The notes beneath the pieces are model-generated. The model had not been told where the DNA came from. It did not search any database and was given only the letters and a program-made list of their open reading frames with translations. A stretch of 41,809 bases of DNA from Pseudomonadota bacterium (lineage in GTDB: Bacteria; Pseudomonadota; Gammaproteobacteria; Steroidobacterales; Steroidobacteraceae). Below, one piece after another: positions 26,536 to 35,033 of this stretch. Position numbers and translations under genes: made by a program. The stretch is taken from contig JAJYAM010000014.1 in the NCBI GenBank assembly GCA_021779535.1, forward strand, positions 1 to 41,809, in the 5' to 3' direction. Position 1 is the stretch's first letter, and every line of letters starts with the position of its first letter.

Positions 26536-27528
26536 TCAGGCCCGGCCGGACTCGAGCCACGGCATGCGCTCGCGCAGGCCGGCCCCGACCTTCTCGATCG
26601 AGTGCGCGAGATCCGCCTTCAGGAGCTTCGAGTACTTGCGGCGGCCGCGCTTGTTCTCCGAGATCCACTGGCGCGCGAACTTGCCGCTCTGGATCTCGCC
26701 GAGGATCTTGCGCATTTCCCGTTTGGTCGCCTTGTTCACGACGCGCGGGCCGCGGGTGAGATCGCCGTACTTCGCGGTCTCGCTGATGAACCGGTGCATC
26801 TTCGTCAAGCCGCCTTCGTGCAGCAGGTCGACGATCAGCTTCAGCTCGTGCAGGCACTCGTAGTATGCGACCGCCGGCTGGTAGCCCGCCTCGACGAGCG
26901 TCTCGTAACCCTTCAGCACGAGCTCGGTCGCGCCACCGCACAGCACCGCCTGCTCGCCGAACAGGTCCGTCTCGGTCTCCTCGGCGAACGTGGTCTGCAG
27001 CACGCCGCCGCGGGTGCCGCCGATCCCGTGCGCATACGCGAGCGCCTTCGCCTTCGCGCGCCCCGACGCGTCCTGCGCGACCGCGAGCAGGCACGGCACG
27101 CCGCGGCCCTGCTGGTACTGGCGGCGCACGAGGTCGCCGGGCCCCTTCGGCGCGATCAGCACCACGTCGAGGTCCTTGCGCGGCTTGATCTGGTGGAAAT
27201 GGATGTTGAAGCCGTGCGCGAACAGCAGCGTCGCGCCCTTCTCGAGGCCCGTCTTCACTTCGGCGTAGAGCGTCTTCTGCGTGGTGTCCGGGACCAGCAT
27301 CGCGACCAGCTGCGCGCCTTGGACCGCCGCCTTCGGCTCGGTGACCTTGAGACCGTCCTTCTTCGCCTTCTTGAAGCTGTCGCCCTTGCGGACGCCGACG
27401 ACGACGTCGAAGCCGCTGTCGCGCAGGTTGAGCGCGTGCGCGCGCCCTTGGCTGCCGTAGCCGAGCACGGCGATTCGGGCGCCGCGAAGCGCCTTCGGGT
27501 CGACATCTTTCTGCGAGTACAAACGCAT
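26536..27528 (-). CDS. ilvC: Ketol-acid reductoisomerase, class I
   Basis: IlvC isomerises and reduces acetolactate or acetohydroxybutyrate in valine, leucine and isoleucine synthesis. ATG 27528 has AGGAG 7 nt upstream and gives 330 aa, the short class I form. [21 protein letters not shown] is the dinucleotide site, HGFNIHF and [13 protein letters not shown] follow, then the helical domain with [38 protein letters not shown] carrying the metal-binding acids. It heads the cluster with leuCDB and has a structured 5' leader. No acetolactate synthase genes are in the window. Confidence 0.97.
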   Translation of the reverse strand: MRLYSQKDVDPKALRGARIAVLGYGSQGRAHALNLRDSGFDVVVGVRKGDSFKKAKKDGLKVTEPKAAVQGAQLVAMLVPDTTQKTLYAEVKTGLEKGATLLFAHGFNIHFHQIKPRKDLDVVLIAPKGPGDLVRRQYQQGRGVPCLLAVAQDASGRAKAKALAYAHGIGGTRGGVLQTTFAEETETDLFGEQAVLCGGATELVLKGYETLVEAGYQPAVAYYECLHELKLIVDLLHEGGLTKMHRFISETAKYGDLTRGPRVVNKATKREMRKILGEIQSGKFARQWISENKRGRRKYSKLLKADLAHSIEKVGAGLRERMPWLESGRA

Positions 27529-27555
27529 GCGGGTCTCCTGGTACGCCAAAGCCGA

Positions 27556-27645
27556 TTCGCCCTCGAAAATGCAAAACCCCGCGTGAAGACCGACGACAGT
27601 CCGGTGCGGGGTCTTGAGGTGACGCGGTTTCGCAACGAGGGCGAA
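27556..27645 (-). promoter_or_regulatory. Attenuator-like structured leader of ilvC with internal terminator
   Basis: Read on the minus strand, an inner stem ACCCCGC/GCGGGGT-type (27612-27606 with 27582-27576) plus a 4-bp upper stem is followed by TTTTGCATTTT, an intrinsic terminator 50-80 nt before the ilvC ATG. A 10-bp outer inverted repeat, TTCGCCCTCG (27645-27636) and CGAGGGCGAA (27565-27556), encloses it. The segment AAACCGCGT just downstream of the outer 5' arm can instead pair with the 3' arm of the terminator (ACGC, two-base bulge, GGTTT), a possible antiterminator. No leader peptide with a stop codon was found. Confidence 0.5.
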
Positions 27646-27654
27646 AACTAGCTC

Positions 27655-27688
27655 TCAATAGCATCACATAATCTCCTATGATGCAAGG
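27655..27688. promoter_or_regulatory. Divergent AT-rich promoter region, ilvC (-) and aminopeptidase (+)
   Basis: An AT-rich island separates the two genes. On the minus strand TGC-TATTGA (extended -10, 27663-27655) with TTGCAT (27686-27681) 20 nt upstream could drive ilvC. On the plus strand TATGAT (27677-27682) could be a -10 without a clear -35. The two would overlap. Both assignments are tentative. Confidence 0.35.
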
Positions 27689-27734
27689 CGCGCGCGTCCC
27701 GCGCGCCGGCGGCGAGCGCGCGAGGAGAGCAGGG

Positions 27735-29153
27735 ATGAACGCGGACGACGGCATCGCGAACGCGGCGGCCCCGGTGCCGTTGTGGATCCTGCGCGCGGAG
27801 GAGTTCGAGACGTGGCTCGCGTCGCAGCCCGAACCGTCGCGGCGCTGGCTGCGAGACCACGGCTTCGCCGCCGAGCGCGACCGGGTCGCGCTGATCCCGG
27901 ACGAAACCGGCGCGGTCGCCGCGGCGGTCGCCGGCCTCGGGCGCGGCGCGGCCGGCGTGTCGCCGTGGAACGGCGCCGCGATCGCCGACCGGCTGCCGCC
28001 GCGGCGCTACGCGCTCGCGCAGACCTGGAGCGCCGCCGAAGCGACGCAGCTCGCGCTCGGCTTCGCGTACGCCGCGTACCGTTTCACCCGCTATCGTCGC
28101 GAGCCGGCCGCGCGAGCCGCGAGCCTCGAGCCGCCGGCGAACGCCGAGCGCGGTTACGTCGAGGGCGCGTGCACGGCACTCGCGGCCGCGCGCGACTGGA
28201 TCAACACGCCCGCGGGCGACTTCGGTCCCGAGGCGCTCGCCGCGGCCGCGCGCGCGGTCGCGCGCGAGCACGGCGCGAGCGTGCGCGAATGGGTCGGCGA
28301 CGAGCTGCTCGCGGCGGGGTTCGGCGCGATCCACGCGGTCGGGCGCGCGGCGGGCGCGGCGCCGCGGCTGATCGAACTGCGCTGGACGCCGCCGGGCGGC
28401 GCCGCGCGCAAGCTCGTGCTCGTCGGCAAGGGCGTGTGCTTCGACAGCGGCGGTCTCGACATCAAGCCGGGCGCCGGCATGGCGCTGATGAAGAAGGACA
28501 TGGGCGGCGCGGCGGTCGCACTCGCGCTCGCCGGCTGGCTGATGCGCGCGGCGCTCGGCGCCGAGATCGTCGTGCTGATCCCGGCGGTGGAGAACGCGGT
28601 CGGCGGCGACGCGTATCGGCCCGGCGACGTGCTCAAGACCCACAAGGGGCTCACGGTCGAGGTCGGCAACACCGACGCCGAAGGCCGGCTGGTGCTGTGC
28701 GACGCGCTCTCGGTCGCGGACGGCGAGGGGGCCGACCTGATCCTCGACTTCGCGACCTTGACCGGCGCGGCGCGCGTCGCGCTCGGCCCGGAGCTGCCGG
28801 CGCTGTTCGGCAGCGACCCGGCGCTCGTCGCCGAGCTCGCGGCCGCCGGCGACGCCGAGCACGATCCGCTGTGGCCGATGCCGTTGTGGGCGCCGTACGC
28901 CGAGGAGCTCGCGAGCAAGGTCGCCGACCTCGCGAACGTCGCGAGCTCGAGCTTCGCCGGCGCGATCTTCGCGGCGCTGTTCCTGCGGCGATTCGTGACC
29001 GCGACCCCGCGCTGGCTGCACGTCGACCTGTACGCGTGGAATCCGCGCGAACGCCCCGGGCGCCCGGTCGGCGCGGAGCCGCAGGCGCTGCGCGCGGCGT
29101 TTCGCTTTCTCGCGCGCCGCTACGGGCTCGGCAACGGACGTCCGGGAAACTGA
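27735..29153 (+). CDS. Leucyl aminopeptidase family (M17) metallopeptidase
   Basis: This is a 472-aa cytoplasmic aminopeptidase of family M17, which removes N-terminal residues using two metal ions. [30 protein letters not shown] holds the catalytic Lys and metal-binding Asp residues, and [19 protein letters not shown] is the M17 signature with the catalytic Arg. The N-terminal domain (residues about 1-150) is divergent and lacks obvious similarity to E. coli PepA, matching the shorter 'leucyl aminopeptidase family' branch. ATG 27735 is chosen because AGGAG lies 7 nt upstream. It is divergent from ilvC and precedes ilvD by 116 bp. Confidence 0.92.
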   Translation: MNADDGIANAAAPVPLWILRAEEFETWLASQPEPSRRWLRDHGFAAERDRVALIPDETGAVAAAVAGLGRGAAGVSPWNGAAIADRLPPRRYALAQTWSAAEATQLALGFAYAAYRFTRYRREPAARAASLEPPANAERGYVEGACTALAAARDWINTPAGDFGPEALAAAARAVAREHGASVREWVGDELLAAGFGAIHAVGRAAGAAPRLIELRWTPPGGAARKLVLVGKGVCFDSGGLDIKPGAGMALMKKDMGGAAVALALAGWLMRAALGAEIVVLIPAVENAVGGDAYRPGDVLKTHKGLTVEVGNTDAEGRLVLCDALSVADGEGADLILDFATLTGAARVALGPELPALFGSDPALVAELAAAGDAEHDPLWPMPLWAPYAEELASKVADLANVASSSFAGAIFAALFLRRFVTATPRWLHVDLYAWNPRERPGRPVGAEPQALRAAFRFLARRYGLGNGRPGN

Positions 29154-29163
29154 CGCGGCGCCG

Positions 29164-29193
29164 TTGCGCGCAAGCGCGAGCGCTGTTTATGCT
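29164..29193 (+). promoter_or_regulatory. Putative ilvD promoter
   Basis: TTGCGC (29164-29169) and TATGCT (29188-29193) are 18 nt apart in the gap between the aminopeptidase gene and ilvD. The expected start of transcription is about 29200, giving a leader near 70 nt. Confidence 0.45.
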
Positions 29194-29269
29194 GCGCGCT
29201 CGCCAAGTGCCATCGACTCACCACGCGCGGGCGCCCGAACGTCGCCGATCACCCGAGGAAACGCCATCG

Positions 29270-30997
29270 ATGCCGAAGACCCGCCAGCCTTCCGCCGCCA
29301 AGGCCGCCCGCCGATCCGCGCGACCGGCCGATCCGCGCCGCCACTCCCGCGTCGTCGTCGACGGCGTGAAACAGACGCCGGCGCGCGCGATGCTGCGCGC
29401 GGTCGGATTTCGCGACGCGGACTTCGCGCGCCCGCAGGTCGGGATCGCATCGACCTGGAGCAATTTGACGCCGTGCAATATGCACATCGACGAACTCGCG
29501 CGGTTCACGGCATCCGGGGTCGAGGCGGCCGGCGCCAAGCCGGTCACTTTCGGGACGATCACCGTGTCGGACGGGATCTCGATGGGCACCCCCGGGATGC
29601 GCTATTCGCTGGTGTCGCGTGAGGTGATCGCGGATTCGATCGAGACCGTCGTCGGCGCGCAAGGCTTCGATGGGCTGGTCGCGCTCGGCGGCTGCGACAA
29701 GAACATGCCCGGCTGCCTGATCGCGATCGCGCGGCTCGACCGCCCCGCGGTGTTCGTGTACGGCGGCACGATCCGCCCCGGCGCGCAGGGCCGCGACATC
29801 GTCTCGGTGTTCGAGGCGATCGGCGGTTACGCGAAGGGCGACGTCGGCGAGGAGCAGTTGCGCTACGTCGAGAAGACCGCGATCCCGGGCCCCGGCTCCT
29901 GCGCCGGCATGTACACCGCGAACACGATGGCCTCGGCGATCGAGGCGCTCGGAATGAGTCTGCCGAACAGTTCCGCGCAGGACGCGGTCTCGCAGGAGAA
30001 ACGCTCCGACTGCACGCGCGCCGGCGAAGCGGTCGTGCGCCTGATCCGGCTCGACCTGCGGCCGAGCCGGATCATGACCCGGGCCGCGTTCGAGAACGCG
30101 ATCACGGTCGCGATCGCGCTCGGCGGATCGACCAACGCGGTGCTGCACCTGCTTGCGATCGCGTCGGCCGCGAACGTGAAGCTGCGGCTCGACGACTTCG
30201 TGCGCATCGGCAAGCGCGTGCCGGTGCTCGCGGATCTGCGGCCGAGCGGCCGCTACTCGATGTCCGAACTGGTCGCGATCGGCGGGATCCAGCCGCTGAT
30301 GAAGACGCTGCTCGATGCCGGCCTGTTGCACGGCGATTGCCTGACGGTGACCGGTGAGACGCTCGCGACGAATCTTGCGGCCGTCGCCCCGTATCCGACC
30401 GGGCAGCGGATCGTGCGGCCGATGTCGGACCCGATCAAGAAGGACAGTCATCTGGTGGTGCTGCGCGGCAACCTCGCGCCGGACGGCGCGGTCGCGAAGA
30501 TCACCGGGAAGGAAGGACTGCGCTTCGAGGGCGTCGCGCGGGTGTTCGACTCCGAGGAGAAGGCGCTCGACGGGATCCTCGGCGGCGCGGTGCGTGCCGG
30601 CGACGTCGTCGTGATCCGCTACGAGGGACCGAAGGGCGGTCCCGGGATGCGCGAGATGCTGAGCCCCACCGGCGCGATCATGGGCAAGGGGCTCGGCCAG
30701 GACGTCGCGCTGATCACCGACGGCCGTTTTTCCGGTGGCAGTCACGGGTTCGTCGTCGGGCACGTCGCGCCGGAGGCCGCGGTCGGCGGTCCGATCGCGC
30801 TGGTGCGCGACGGCGATCGGATCTCGATCGACGCGCGCCGGCGTGCGATCACGCTGCAGGTCTCGGACGCCGAGTTGCGCCGACGCCGAAAGGCCTGGCG
30901 TGCGCCGAAGCCTTATGCGCGGCGGGGCGTGCTCGCGAAGTACGCGAAGTGTGTCAGCAGCGCAACGCTCGGTGCGGTCACCGATCTGGAGTCTTGA
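29270..30997 (+). CDS. ilvD: Dihydroxy-acid dehydratase
   Basis: IlvD is an iron-sulfur enzyme that makes the 2-keto acids of valine and isoleucine. The product is 575 aa from ATG 29270, which has GAGGAA 9 nt upstream. Cluster cysteines lie in [29 protein letters not shown] and [50 protein letters not shown] and [20 protein letters not shown] complete the family. The first about 25 residues are a basic, Ala-rich extension ([20 protein letters not shown]) that may be a disordered tail. It has its own promoter rather than sharing the ilvC-leuCDB transcript. Confidence 0.97.
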   Translation: MPKTRQPSAAKAARRSARPADPRRHSRVVVDGVKQTPARAMLRAVGFRDADFARPQVGIASTWSNLTPCNMHIDELARFTASGVEAAGAKPVTFGTITVSDGISMGTPGMRYSLVSREVIADSIETVVGAQGFDGLVALGGCDKNMPGCLIAIARLDRPAVFVYGGTIRPGAQGRDIVSVFEAIGGYAKGDVGEEQLRYVEKTAIPGPGSCAGMYTANTMASAIEALGMSLPNSSAQDAVSQEKRSDCTRAGEAVVRLIRLDLRPSRIMTRAAFENAITVAIALGGSTNAVLHLLAIASAANVKLRLDDFVRIGKRVPVLADLRPSGRYSMSELVAIGGIQPLMKTLLDAGLLHGDCLTVTGETLATNLAAVAPYPTGQRIVRPMSDPIKKDSHLVVLRGNLAPDGAVAKITGKEGLRFEGVARVFDSEEKALDGILGGAVRAGDVVVIRYEGPKGGPGMREMLSPTGAIMGKGLGQDVALITDGRFSGGSHGFVVGHVAPEAAVGGPIALVRDGDRISIDARRRAITLQVSDAELRRRRKAWRAPKPYARRGVLAKYAKCVSSATLGAVTDLES

Positions 30998-31240
30998 TGC
31001 CGCGCGGCGCAATCAGCCGGATAAAACCGGGCGCGCACCGCTGCGAATCCGCTCTTGCAGTCGGTGCGTGAACTGTGTCACGCTCCCGTTTCGCAGGTCG
31101 GAGCGCGGGGACAGATGCCGAACGGGTGTCGGGAAGTCCCGGCTGCTCCGCGCGCGTTACAGGGGCGCGGCCCGCGCGATTTCGGGACGCGGCGGCGCTG
31201 GGTTGGAACGACGTAGGGGATAGGTCGCAAGCCGAACATT
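30998..31240 (+). other. Intergenic region between ilvD and tonB
   Basis: In these 243 bp I see no gene and no convincing promoter. TTGCAG (about 31055) has no good -10 partner, and no Fur-box-like sequence was recognised. GGGGATAGG about 18 nt before the tonB ATG is a distant candidate ribosome site. Transcription of tonB must start here or read through from ilvD. Confidence 0.5.
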
Positions 31241-31888
31241 ATGTACACGTACGAAGAACCATCATTATTTTCCGGTAGGAGAGGACTGGCGATCATCGCG
31301 GTCCTCGCGCTGCACGTGTTGATCGGATACGGGTTGATTTCAGGGCTTGCGAGCAAGGTCGTGCACACGATCATTCCCCCGGTGGAGATCGCGCAGATCA
31401 AGCAGCCGAAGAAGGAGGACAAGCCGCCACCGCCGCCGCCGAAGCTGCAGGACATCAAACCGTACGTGCCGCCCCCGGAGTTCGTGGACATCCAGGCGCC
31501 GACCCAGAACAGCAACGCGATCACCGAGGTCTCGCGGCAGCGGGCCCCGGCGCCGGTGGCCCGCCCGGCGGCGCCGCCGGCACCCGTTGCGCATACCGGG
31601 ATCACGCCCGACATGAGTCACCCGGTCGACGTGAACTCCTACTACCCGGACGCGTCGCGTCGCGAGGGCGAGGAGGGCACGTGCCTGGTGAAGATCACGG
31701 TCGGCACCGACGGCCGCGTCGCGAACGCGGCGATCTTGCGCAGCACCGGGCACCCGCGGCTCGACAAGGCCTGCCTGCAGGTGGCCCATGCGTACCGCTT
31801 CCATCCGGCGACGGTGAACCATCGGCCGGTGGTCTCGATCGCGAGCCTGCCGATCCAATTCAAGATCACGAACTCGGATGACTTCTGA
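31241..31888 (+). CDS. tonB: TonB, energy transducer for outer-membrane receptors
   Basis: TonB carries energy from the ExbBD motor to TonB-dependent receptors. The 215-aa protein has a membrane segment at residues about 15-34 (LAIIAVLALHVLIGYGLIS) with the conserved His 25. A proline-rich spacer follows (KPPPPPPKLQ, YVPPPEF, then Pro/Ala repeats to about residue 120). The C-terminal domain at about 135-210 shows YYPDASRREGEEGTCLVKITV and the usual LDKACLQVAHAYRFHPA. The first 15 codons are unusually AT-rich and include TTA, AGG and AGA, rare in this genome. It is first in tonB-exbB-exbD1-exbD2. Confidence 0.95.
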   Translation: MYTYEEPSLFSGRRGLAIIAVLALHVLIGYGLISGLASKVVHTIIPPVEIAQIKQPKKEDKPPPPPPKLQDIKPYVPPPEFVDIQAPTQNSNAITEVSRQRAPAPVARPAAPPAPVAHTGITPDMSHPVDVNSYYPDASRREGEEGTCLVKITVGTDGRVANAAILRSTGHPRLDKACLQVAHAYRFHPATVNHRPVVSIASLPIQFKITNSDDF

Positions 31889-31994
31889 GGCGCCGACGGG
31901 GAGCGCATCGGGGAACAGCTTACGACCCGTGTTTTTTTAGAAATACTTAAACTCGATCAATTCAACTGTTCGTTTACGTAGAGGGAATCGGTCC
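31889..31994 (+). promoter_or_regulatory. AT-rich gap before exbB, possible promoter
   Basis: These 106 bp include a run of seven T (31932-31938) and an AT-rich stretch to about 31980, very different from the surrounding DNA. CGGG/CCCG can form only a 4-bp stem before the T run, so a terminator is weak. A separate exbB promoter is plausible but no clear -35/-10 pair stands out. GAGGG lies about 10 nt before the exbB ATG. Confidence 0.35.
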
Positions 31995-32741
31995 ATGTCA
32001 GAGCAAGTAGTCAGCAATCCGTATGGCCTCGTACCGATGCTCCAGAACGGAGACATCGTCACGCGGTCGGTCTTCACGATCCTGGTGATCATGTCGGTTC
32101 TGACGTGGTTCATCATGATCACGAAGTTCTTCGACCAGCGGCGGTTGCGCCGGCAGGGTCGCGAGGCGCAGAAGGACTTCTGGGCCGCGTCGAACCTCAA
32201 CGAAGCCTGTTCCAAGCTGAAGGGCGATTCGAATCCGTATCGCGCGCTCGCGGAGGCCGGCAAGGCGGCGGTCGAGCACCACGAATCGACCAAGTCGAAG
32301 CTTGCGGGCGCGATCGATGCCAACGAATGGATCACGCAGGCGCTGCAGCGCACCGCGGACATGATCATCGGCAAGATGCAGTCCGGCATGTCGGTGCTCG
32401 CGTCGGTCGGCTCGACCGCGCCGTTCGTCGGTCTGTTCGGCACCGTCTGGGGCATCTACCACGCGCTGATCGCGATCAGCTTGGCGGGCCAGGCGTCGAT
32501 CGACAAGGTCGCGGGTCCGGTCGGCGAGGCGCTGATCATGACCGCGCTCGGTCTGTTCGCCGCGGTGCCGGCGGTGCTCGGCTACAACATGCTGCTGCGT
32601 CGCAACCGCGTGATCCAGGAGTACGTGACCCACTTCACGCACGAGCTGCACGCGTACCTGCTGTCCGGTGTGAAGTTGAACCTGGGCGCCGACAAAGCGC
32701 CCGCGGCCGCGAAGCAAACTGCTCCCGCGGGCGCTCGCTGA
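31995..32741 (+). CDS. exbB: ExbB, proton-channel subunit of the TonB motor
   Basis: ExbB forms the pentameric inner-membrane channel that, with ExbD, powers TonB. The 248-aa product has three membrane segments: VFTILVIMSVLTWFIMITKFF (about 25-46), MSVLASVGSTAPFVGLFGTVWGIYHAL (about 133-158) and EALIMTALGLFAAVPAVLGYNML (about 176-198). The conserved GLFGTVWGI and TALGLFAAVPA are present. A cytoplasmic loop lies between segments one and two. The tail is Ala/Lys-rich. Confidence 0.96.
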   Translation: MSEQVVSNPYGLVPMLQNGDIVTRSVFTILVIMSVLTWFIMITKFFDQRRLRRQGREAQKDFWAASNLNEACSKLKGDSNPYRALAEAGKAAVEHHESTKSKLAGAIDANEWITQALQRTADMIIGKMQSGMSVLASVGSTAPFVGLFGTVWGIYHALIAISLAGQASIDKVAGPVGEALIMTALGLFAAVPAVLGYNMLLRRNRVIQEYVTHFTHELHAYLLSGVKLNLGADKAPAAAKQTAPAGAR

Positions 32742-32761
32742 ACCCGGAGGGCTGACGCGCC

Positions 32762-33190
32762 ATGGCGCTGAGCTTAGACACTAGCGGCGAAGGCCAGACG
32801 ATGTCGACCATCAACGTCACGCCCCTCGTGGACGTGATGTTGGTGCTCCTGATCATCTTCATCATCACCGTTCCGGTCATCGTGCCGCAGGTCCACCTGA
32901 AGCTGCCGACCGCGACGAACATCCCGACGATCACCAAGCCGGGCGACGTCACGATCTCGGTCGGCGCGGACGGTACGCTGTACTGGAACACGATGCGGCT
33001 GAAGAACCTGGACGATCTGAAGACGGAACTGCGAACGATCGCGCCGATGAACCCGCAACCGCAGGTGGAGATTCGTGGGGACCAGGACACCCGCTACCTG
33101 TACGTCGGGCAAGTGCTGGTGGCGACGCAGGAGGTCGGGATCCGCAAGATCGCGTTCCTGACGATTCCTGAACACCTCGGCTCGCGGTAG
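32762..33190 (+). CDS. exbD: ExbD (first copy)
   Basis: This 142-aa ExbD/TolR family protein has a short cytoplasmic N-terminus, then INVTPLVDVMLVLLIIFIITVPVI, where the Asp of the membrane helix is the proton-carrying residue. The periplasmic domain follows (TISVGADGTLYWNT, VEIRGDQDTRYLYVGQVL). It is 20 nt after exbB. Codon 5 is TTA, rare here. The second copy is 17 nt downstream. Confidence 0.95.
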   Translation: MALSLDTSGEGQTMSTINVTPLVDVMLVLLIIFIITVPVIVPQVHLKLPTATNIPTITKPGDVTISVGADGTLYWNTMRLKNLDDLKTELRTIAPMNPQPQVEIRGDQDTRYLYVGQVLVATQEVGIRKIAFLTIPEHLGSR

Positions 33191-33207
33191 CGCTAGGAGA
33201 ACCTTCG

Positions 33208-33621
33208 ATGGCTATGAATCTGGGTGGCTCCAGCGACGAGATGGTCGACATCAACCTGACGCCGCTGATCGACGTCATGCTGGTGTTGCTGATTATCTTC
33301 ATCATCACGATCCCGGTGATGACGGACGCGGTGAAGATCGACAATCCGCTGCCGCCACCGCCGAACTTCATTCCTCCGCCTCCGCCGCCGGTGATCAACC
33401 TGTCGATCGACTTCGACGGGACCTTGACCTGGAACGGACAGCAGGTCACCCGGGCACAGATGGACAGCTACATCGCCCAGTCGACGGTGCTGGATCCGCA
33501 GCCCGAGGTGCACATCACGGTCGACAAATTCGCGAAATACGACGTCGTCGCGAAGGCGTTGGCGGATCTGCAGAGGCAGGGTATGAAAAAGATCGGGTTC
33601 GTGAACAACAGCCTGTTCTAG
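33208..33621 (+). CDS. ExbD2 (second copy) with a poly-proline insert
   Basis: This 137-aa ExbD/TolR family protein has INLTPLIDVMLVLLIIFIITIPVM including the conserved membrane Asp. Directly after the membrane helix, residues about 45-62 contain NPLPPPPNFIPPPPPPVINL, a proline-rich segment absent from the first copy. The periplasmic domain then continues (DGTLTWNGQQVTRAQMD, VHITVDKFAKYDVVAKALAD). In Xanthomonas campestris a second exbD in the same place is dispensable for iron uptake but needed for other Ton-linked traits, so this copy may serve a special receptor set. It is closed by a strong terminator. Confidence 0.93.
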   Translation: MAMNLGGSSDEMVDINLTPLIDVMLVLLIIFIITIPVMTDAVKIDNPLPPPPNFIPPPPPPVINLSIDFDGTLTWNGQQVTRAQMDSYIAQSTVLDPQPEVHITVDKFAKYDVVAKALADLQRQGMKKIGFVNNSLF

Positions 33622-33648
33622 CAATGTCTCGTTAACGCAAGAAGCGTC

Positions 33649-33688
33649 GGCGCGAGCCCGGGGAAACCCGGGCTCGCGCCTTTTCCTT
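33649..33688 (+). terminator. Intrinsic terminator after exbD2
   Basis: A perfect 14-bp stem, GGCGCGAGCCCGGG (33649-33662) with CCCGGGCTCGCGCC (33667-33680), closes a GAAA tetraloop and is followed by TTTTCCTT. This is the clearest Rho-independent terminator in the window and ends the tonB-exbB-exbD1-exbD2 transcript. Confidence 0.95.
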
Positions 33689-33730
33689 AAATGGTGGACG
33701 GCCGCCGCGACCGCGGCGCAAAGAGGTTGG

Positions 33731-35011
33731 ATGACGATGCGCGAGAAATCTACGATCAAGACCCGTTCCCCCGAGGCCCGCGCCGTTGGCGCACGCCTCC
33801 TCACCGGCGCCGTGCTCACGGCCGCGATGGCGCTCGGCGGCGCGGGTGCCGCGTTCGCGGCGCAGAAGCCGACGATCAGCCGCAAGATCGCGCCCGAACT
33901 GATCGCGGCGCAAAAGGCGCTGCAGGGCGGCAATTGGAGCGCGGGTCTGCAGAACCTGCAGAAGGCGGAGGCCAAGAGCGGCCTCACGGCGTTCGACCAC
34001 AAGACGATCGACGACCTGAAGGCCTATGCGTACGTGAAGCTCGGCAACATGAAGGGCGCCGAGAACGCGTGGGAAGCGGCGCTGCAGACCGGCGCGTGCT
34101 CGCCGCAGGACACCCTGCGGTTCACCCGCGCGGTGTTCCAGCTGAGCTACAACGCGCATGAGTATGCGAAGGCGATCGATTACGGCAAGAAGCTGATCGC
34201 CCTCGGACAGGGCACGCCCGACATCTACGCGGTGGTCGGCCAGGGCTATTACCTCACGAAGGACTGCCGGAACGCCGACGCCTACATGGACAAGGCGATC
34301 GTCGCGAGCCGCAAGGCCGGCCGGGCGCCCGAGGAAGCCTATTACCAGGTCAAGCTCCGTTGCGCGTTCGACGCCAAGGACACGGCCGGCGAAGTGCAGG
34401 GATTCAGCGATCTCGTGCGGCTGACCAACAAGCCGGAATATTGGAGCGACCTGCTGCGCATCGAGCGCCAGAGCGCCGGGGCGGACAAGAACATCCTGAT
34501 GATCTACCGCTTGATGTACAACACCAACACGATGAAGACGGCGGACGACTACATCGAGATGGCGCAGCTGCTCGGCGACGCGGCGTTGCCGGAGGAGGCG
34601 ACCACGGTGGTGCAGAAGGCGCTCGCGGCGGGCGTCGTCCAGCCGGCGCAGACGGGTCGCGTGAACCGGCTGCTCGCGGAGATGCAGCGCCGCTCGGCGG
34701 CCGACCAGAAGGGGATCGCGGGCTACGCGCGGGATGCGAACAAGAGCCCGAACGGCCAGCTCGCCGTGAAGCTCGGTGAGGTCTATTACGGCATCGGCAA
34801 CTACGAGAGCGCGGTTCAGGCGATCCAGAGCGGCTTGAAGAAGGGCAACGTGAAGAACCTCGGCGAAGCCTACGTGTATCTCGGGCTCTCGTATCAGCAG
34901 ATGCACAACGTGGCGGCGGCGAAGAAGGCGCTCGCGAACCTGAAGACGGTGACGGCGATGCCGAAGGATATCCGGGCTCTGTGGCAGCTGTACGCGGACA
35001 AGCTCAGCTGA
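33731..35011 (+). CDS. Secreted TPR-repeat protein next to the Ton system
   Basis: The product is 426 aa from ATG 33731 (ATG 33737 is also possible). A long signal peptide ends about residue 43 (GGAGAAFAA/QK). The mature part is made of helical TPR-like repeats across its length, for example LIAAQKALQGGNWSAGLQNL, DIYAVVGQGYYLTKDCRNAD, KLGEVYYGIGNYESAVQAI and EAYVYLGLSYQQMHNVAAAK. No enzyme motif is seen. TPR proteins accompany TonB-ExbBD clusters in some Gammaproteobacteria (TtpC in Vibrio TonB2), so a role in assembling or tuning the Ton complex is a reasonable inference. It is, however, separated from exbD2 by the terminator. Confidence 0.8.
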   Translation: MTMREKSTIKTRSPEARAVGARLLTGAVLTAAMALGGAGAAFAAQKPTISRKIAPELIAAQKALQGGNWSAGLQNLQKAEAKSGLTAFDHKTIDDLKAYAYVKLGNMKGAENAWEAALQTGACSPQDTLRFTRAVFQLSYNAHEYAKAIDYGKKLIALGQGTPDIYAVVGQGYYLTKDCRNADAYMDKAIVASRKAGRAPEEAYYQVKLRCAFDAKDTAGEVQGFSDLVRLTNKPEYWSDLLRIERQSAGADKNILMIYRLMYNTNTMKTADDYIEMAQLLGDAALPEEATTVVQKALAAGVVQPAQTGRVNRLLAEMQRRSAADQKGIAGYARDANKSPNGQLAVKLGEVYYGIGNYESAVQAIQSGLKKGNVKNLGEAYVYLGLSYQQMHNVAAAKKALANLKTVTAMPKDIRALWQLYADKLS

Positions 35012-35033
35012 CGAACCGCGAGGAGACGTGCCG

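Noticed and set aside
27630-27670. Leader peptide for ilvC beginning MLLRASF after an AGGAG
   Set aside because: The frame has no stop before the terminator hairpin and runs on through ilvC out of frame, and only two Leu codons are present. The frame with LVFALVAK has no start codon.
30998-31240. Fur box upstream of tonB
   Set aside because: No sequence resembling the Fur consensus of alternating GATAAT/ATTATC was found on either strand.
31915-31940. Intrinsic terminator between tonB and exbB at the run of seven T
   Set aside because: Only a 4-bp CGGG/CCCG stem with a 13-nt loop precedes the T run, too weak for a confident call.
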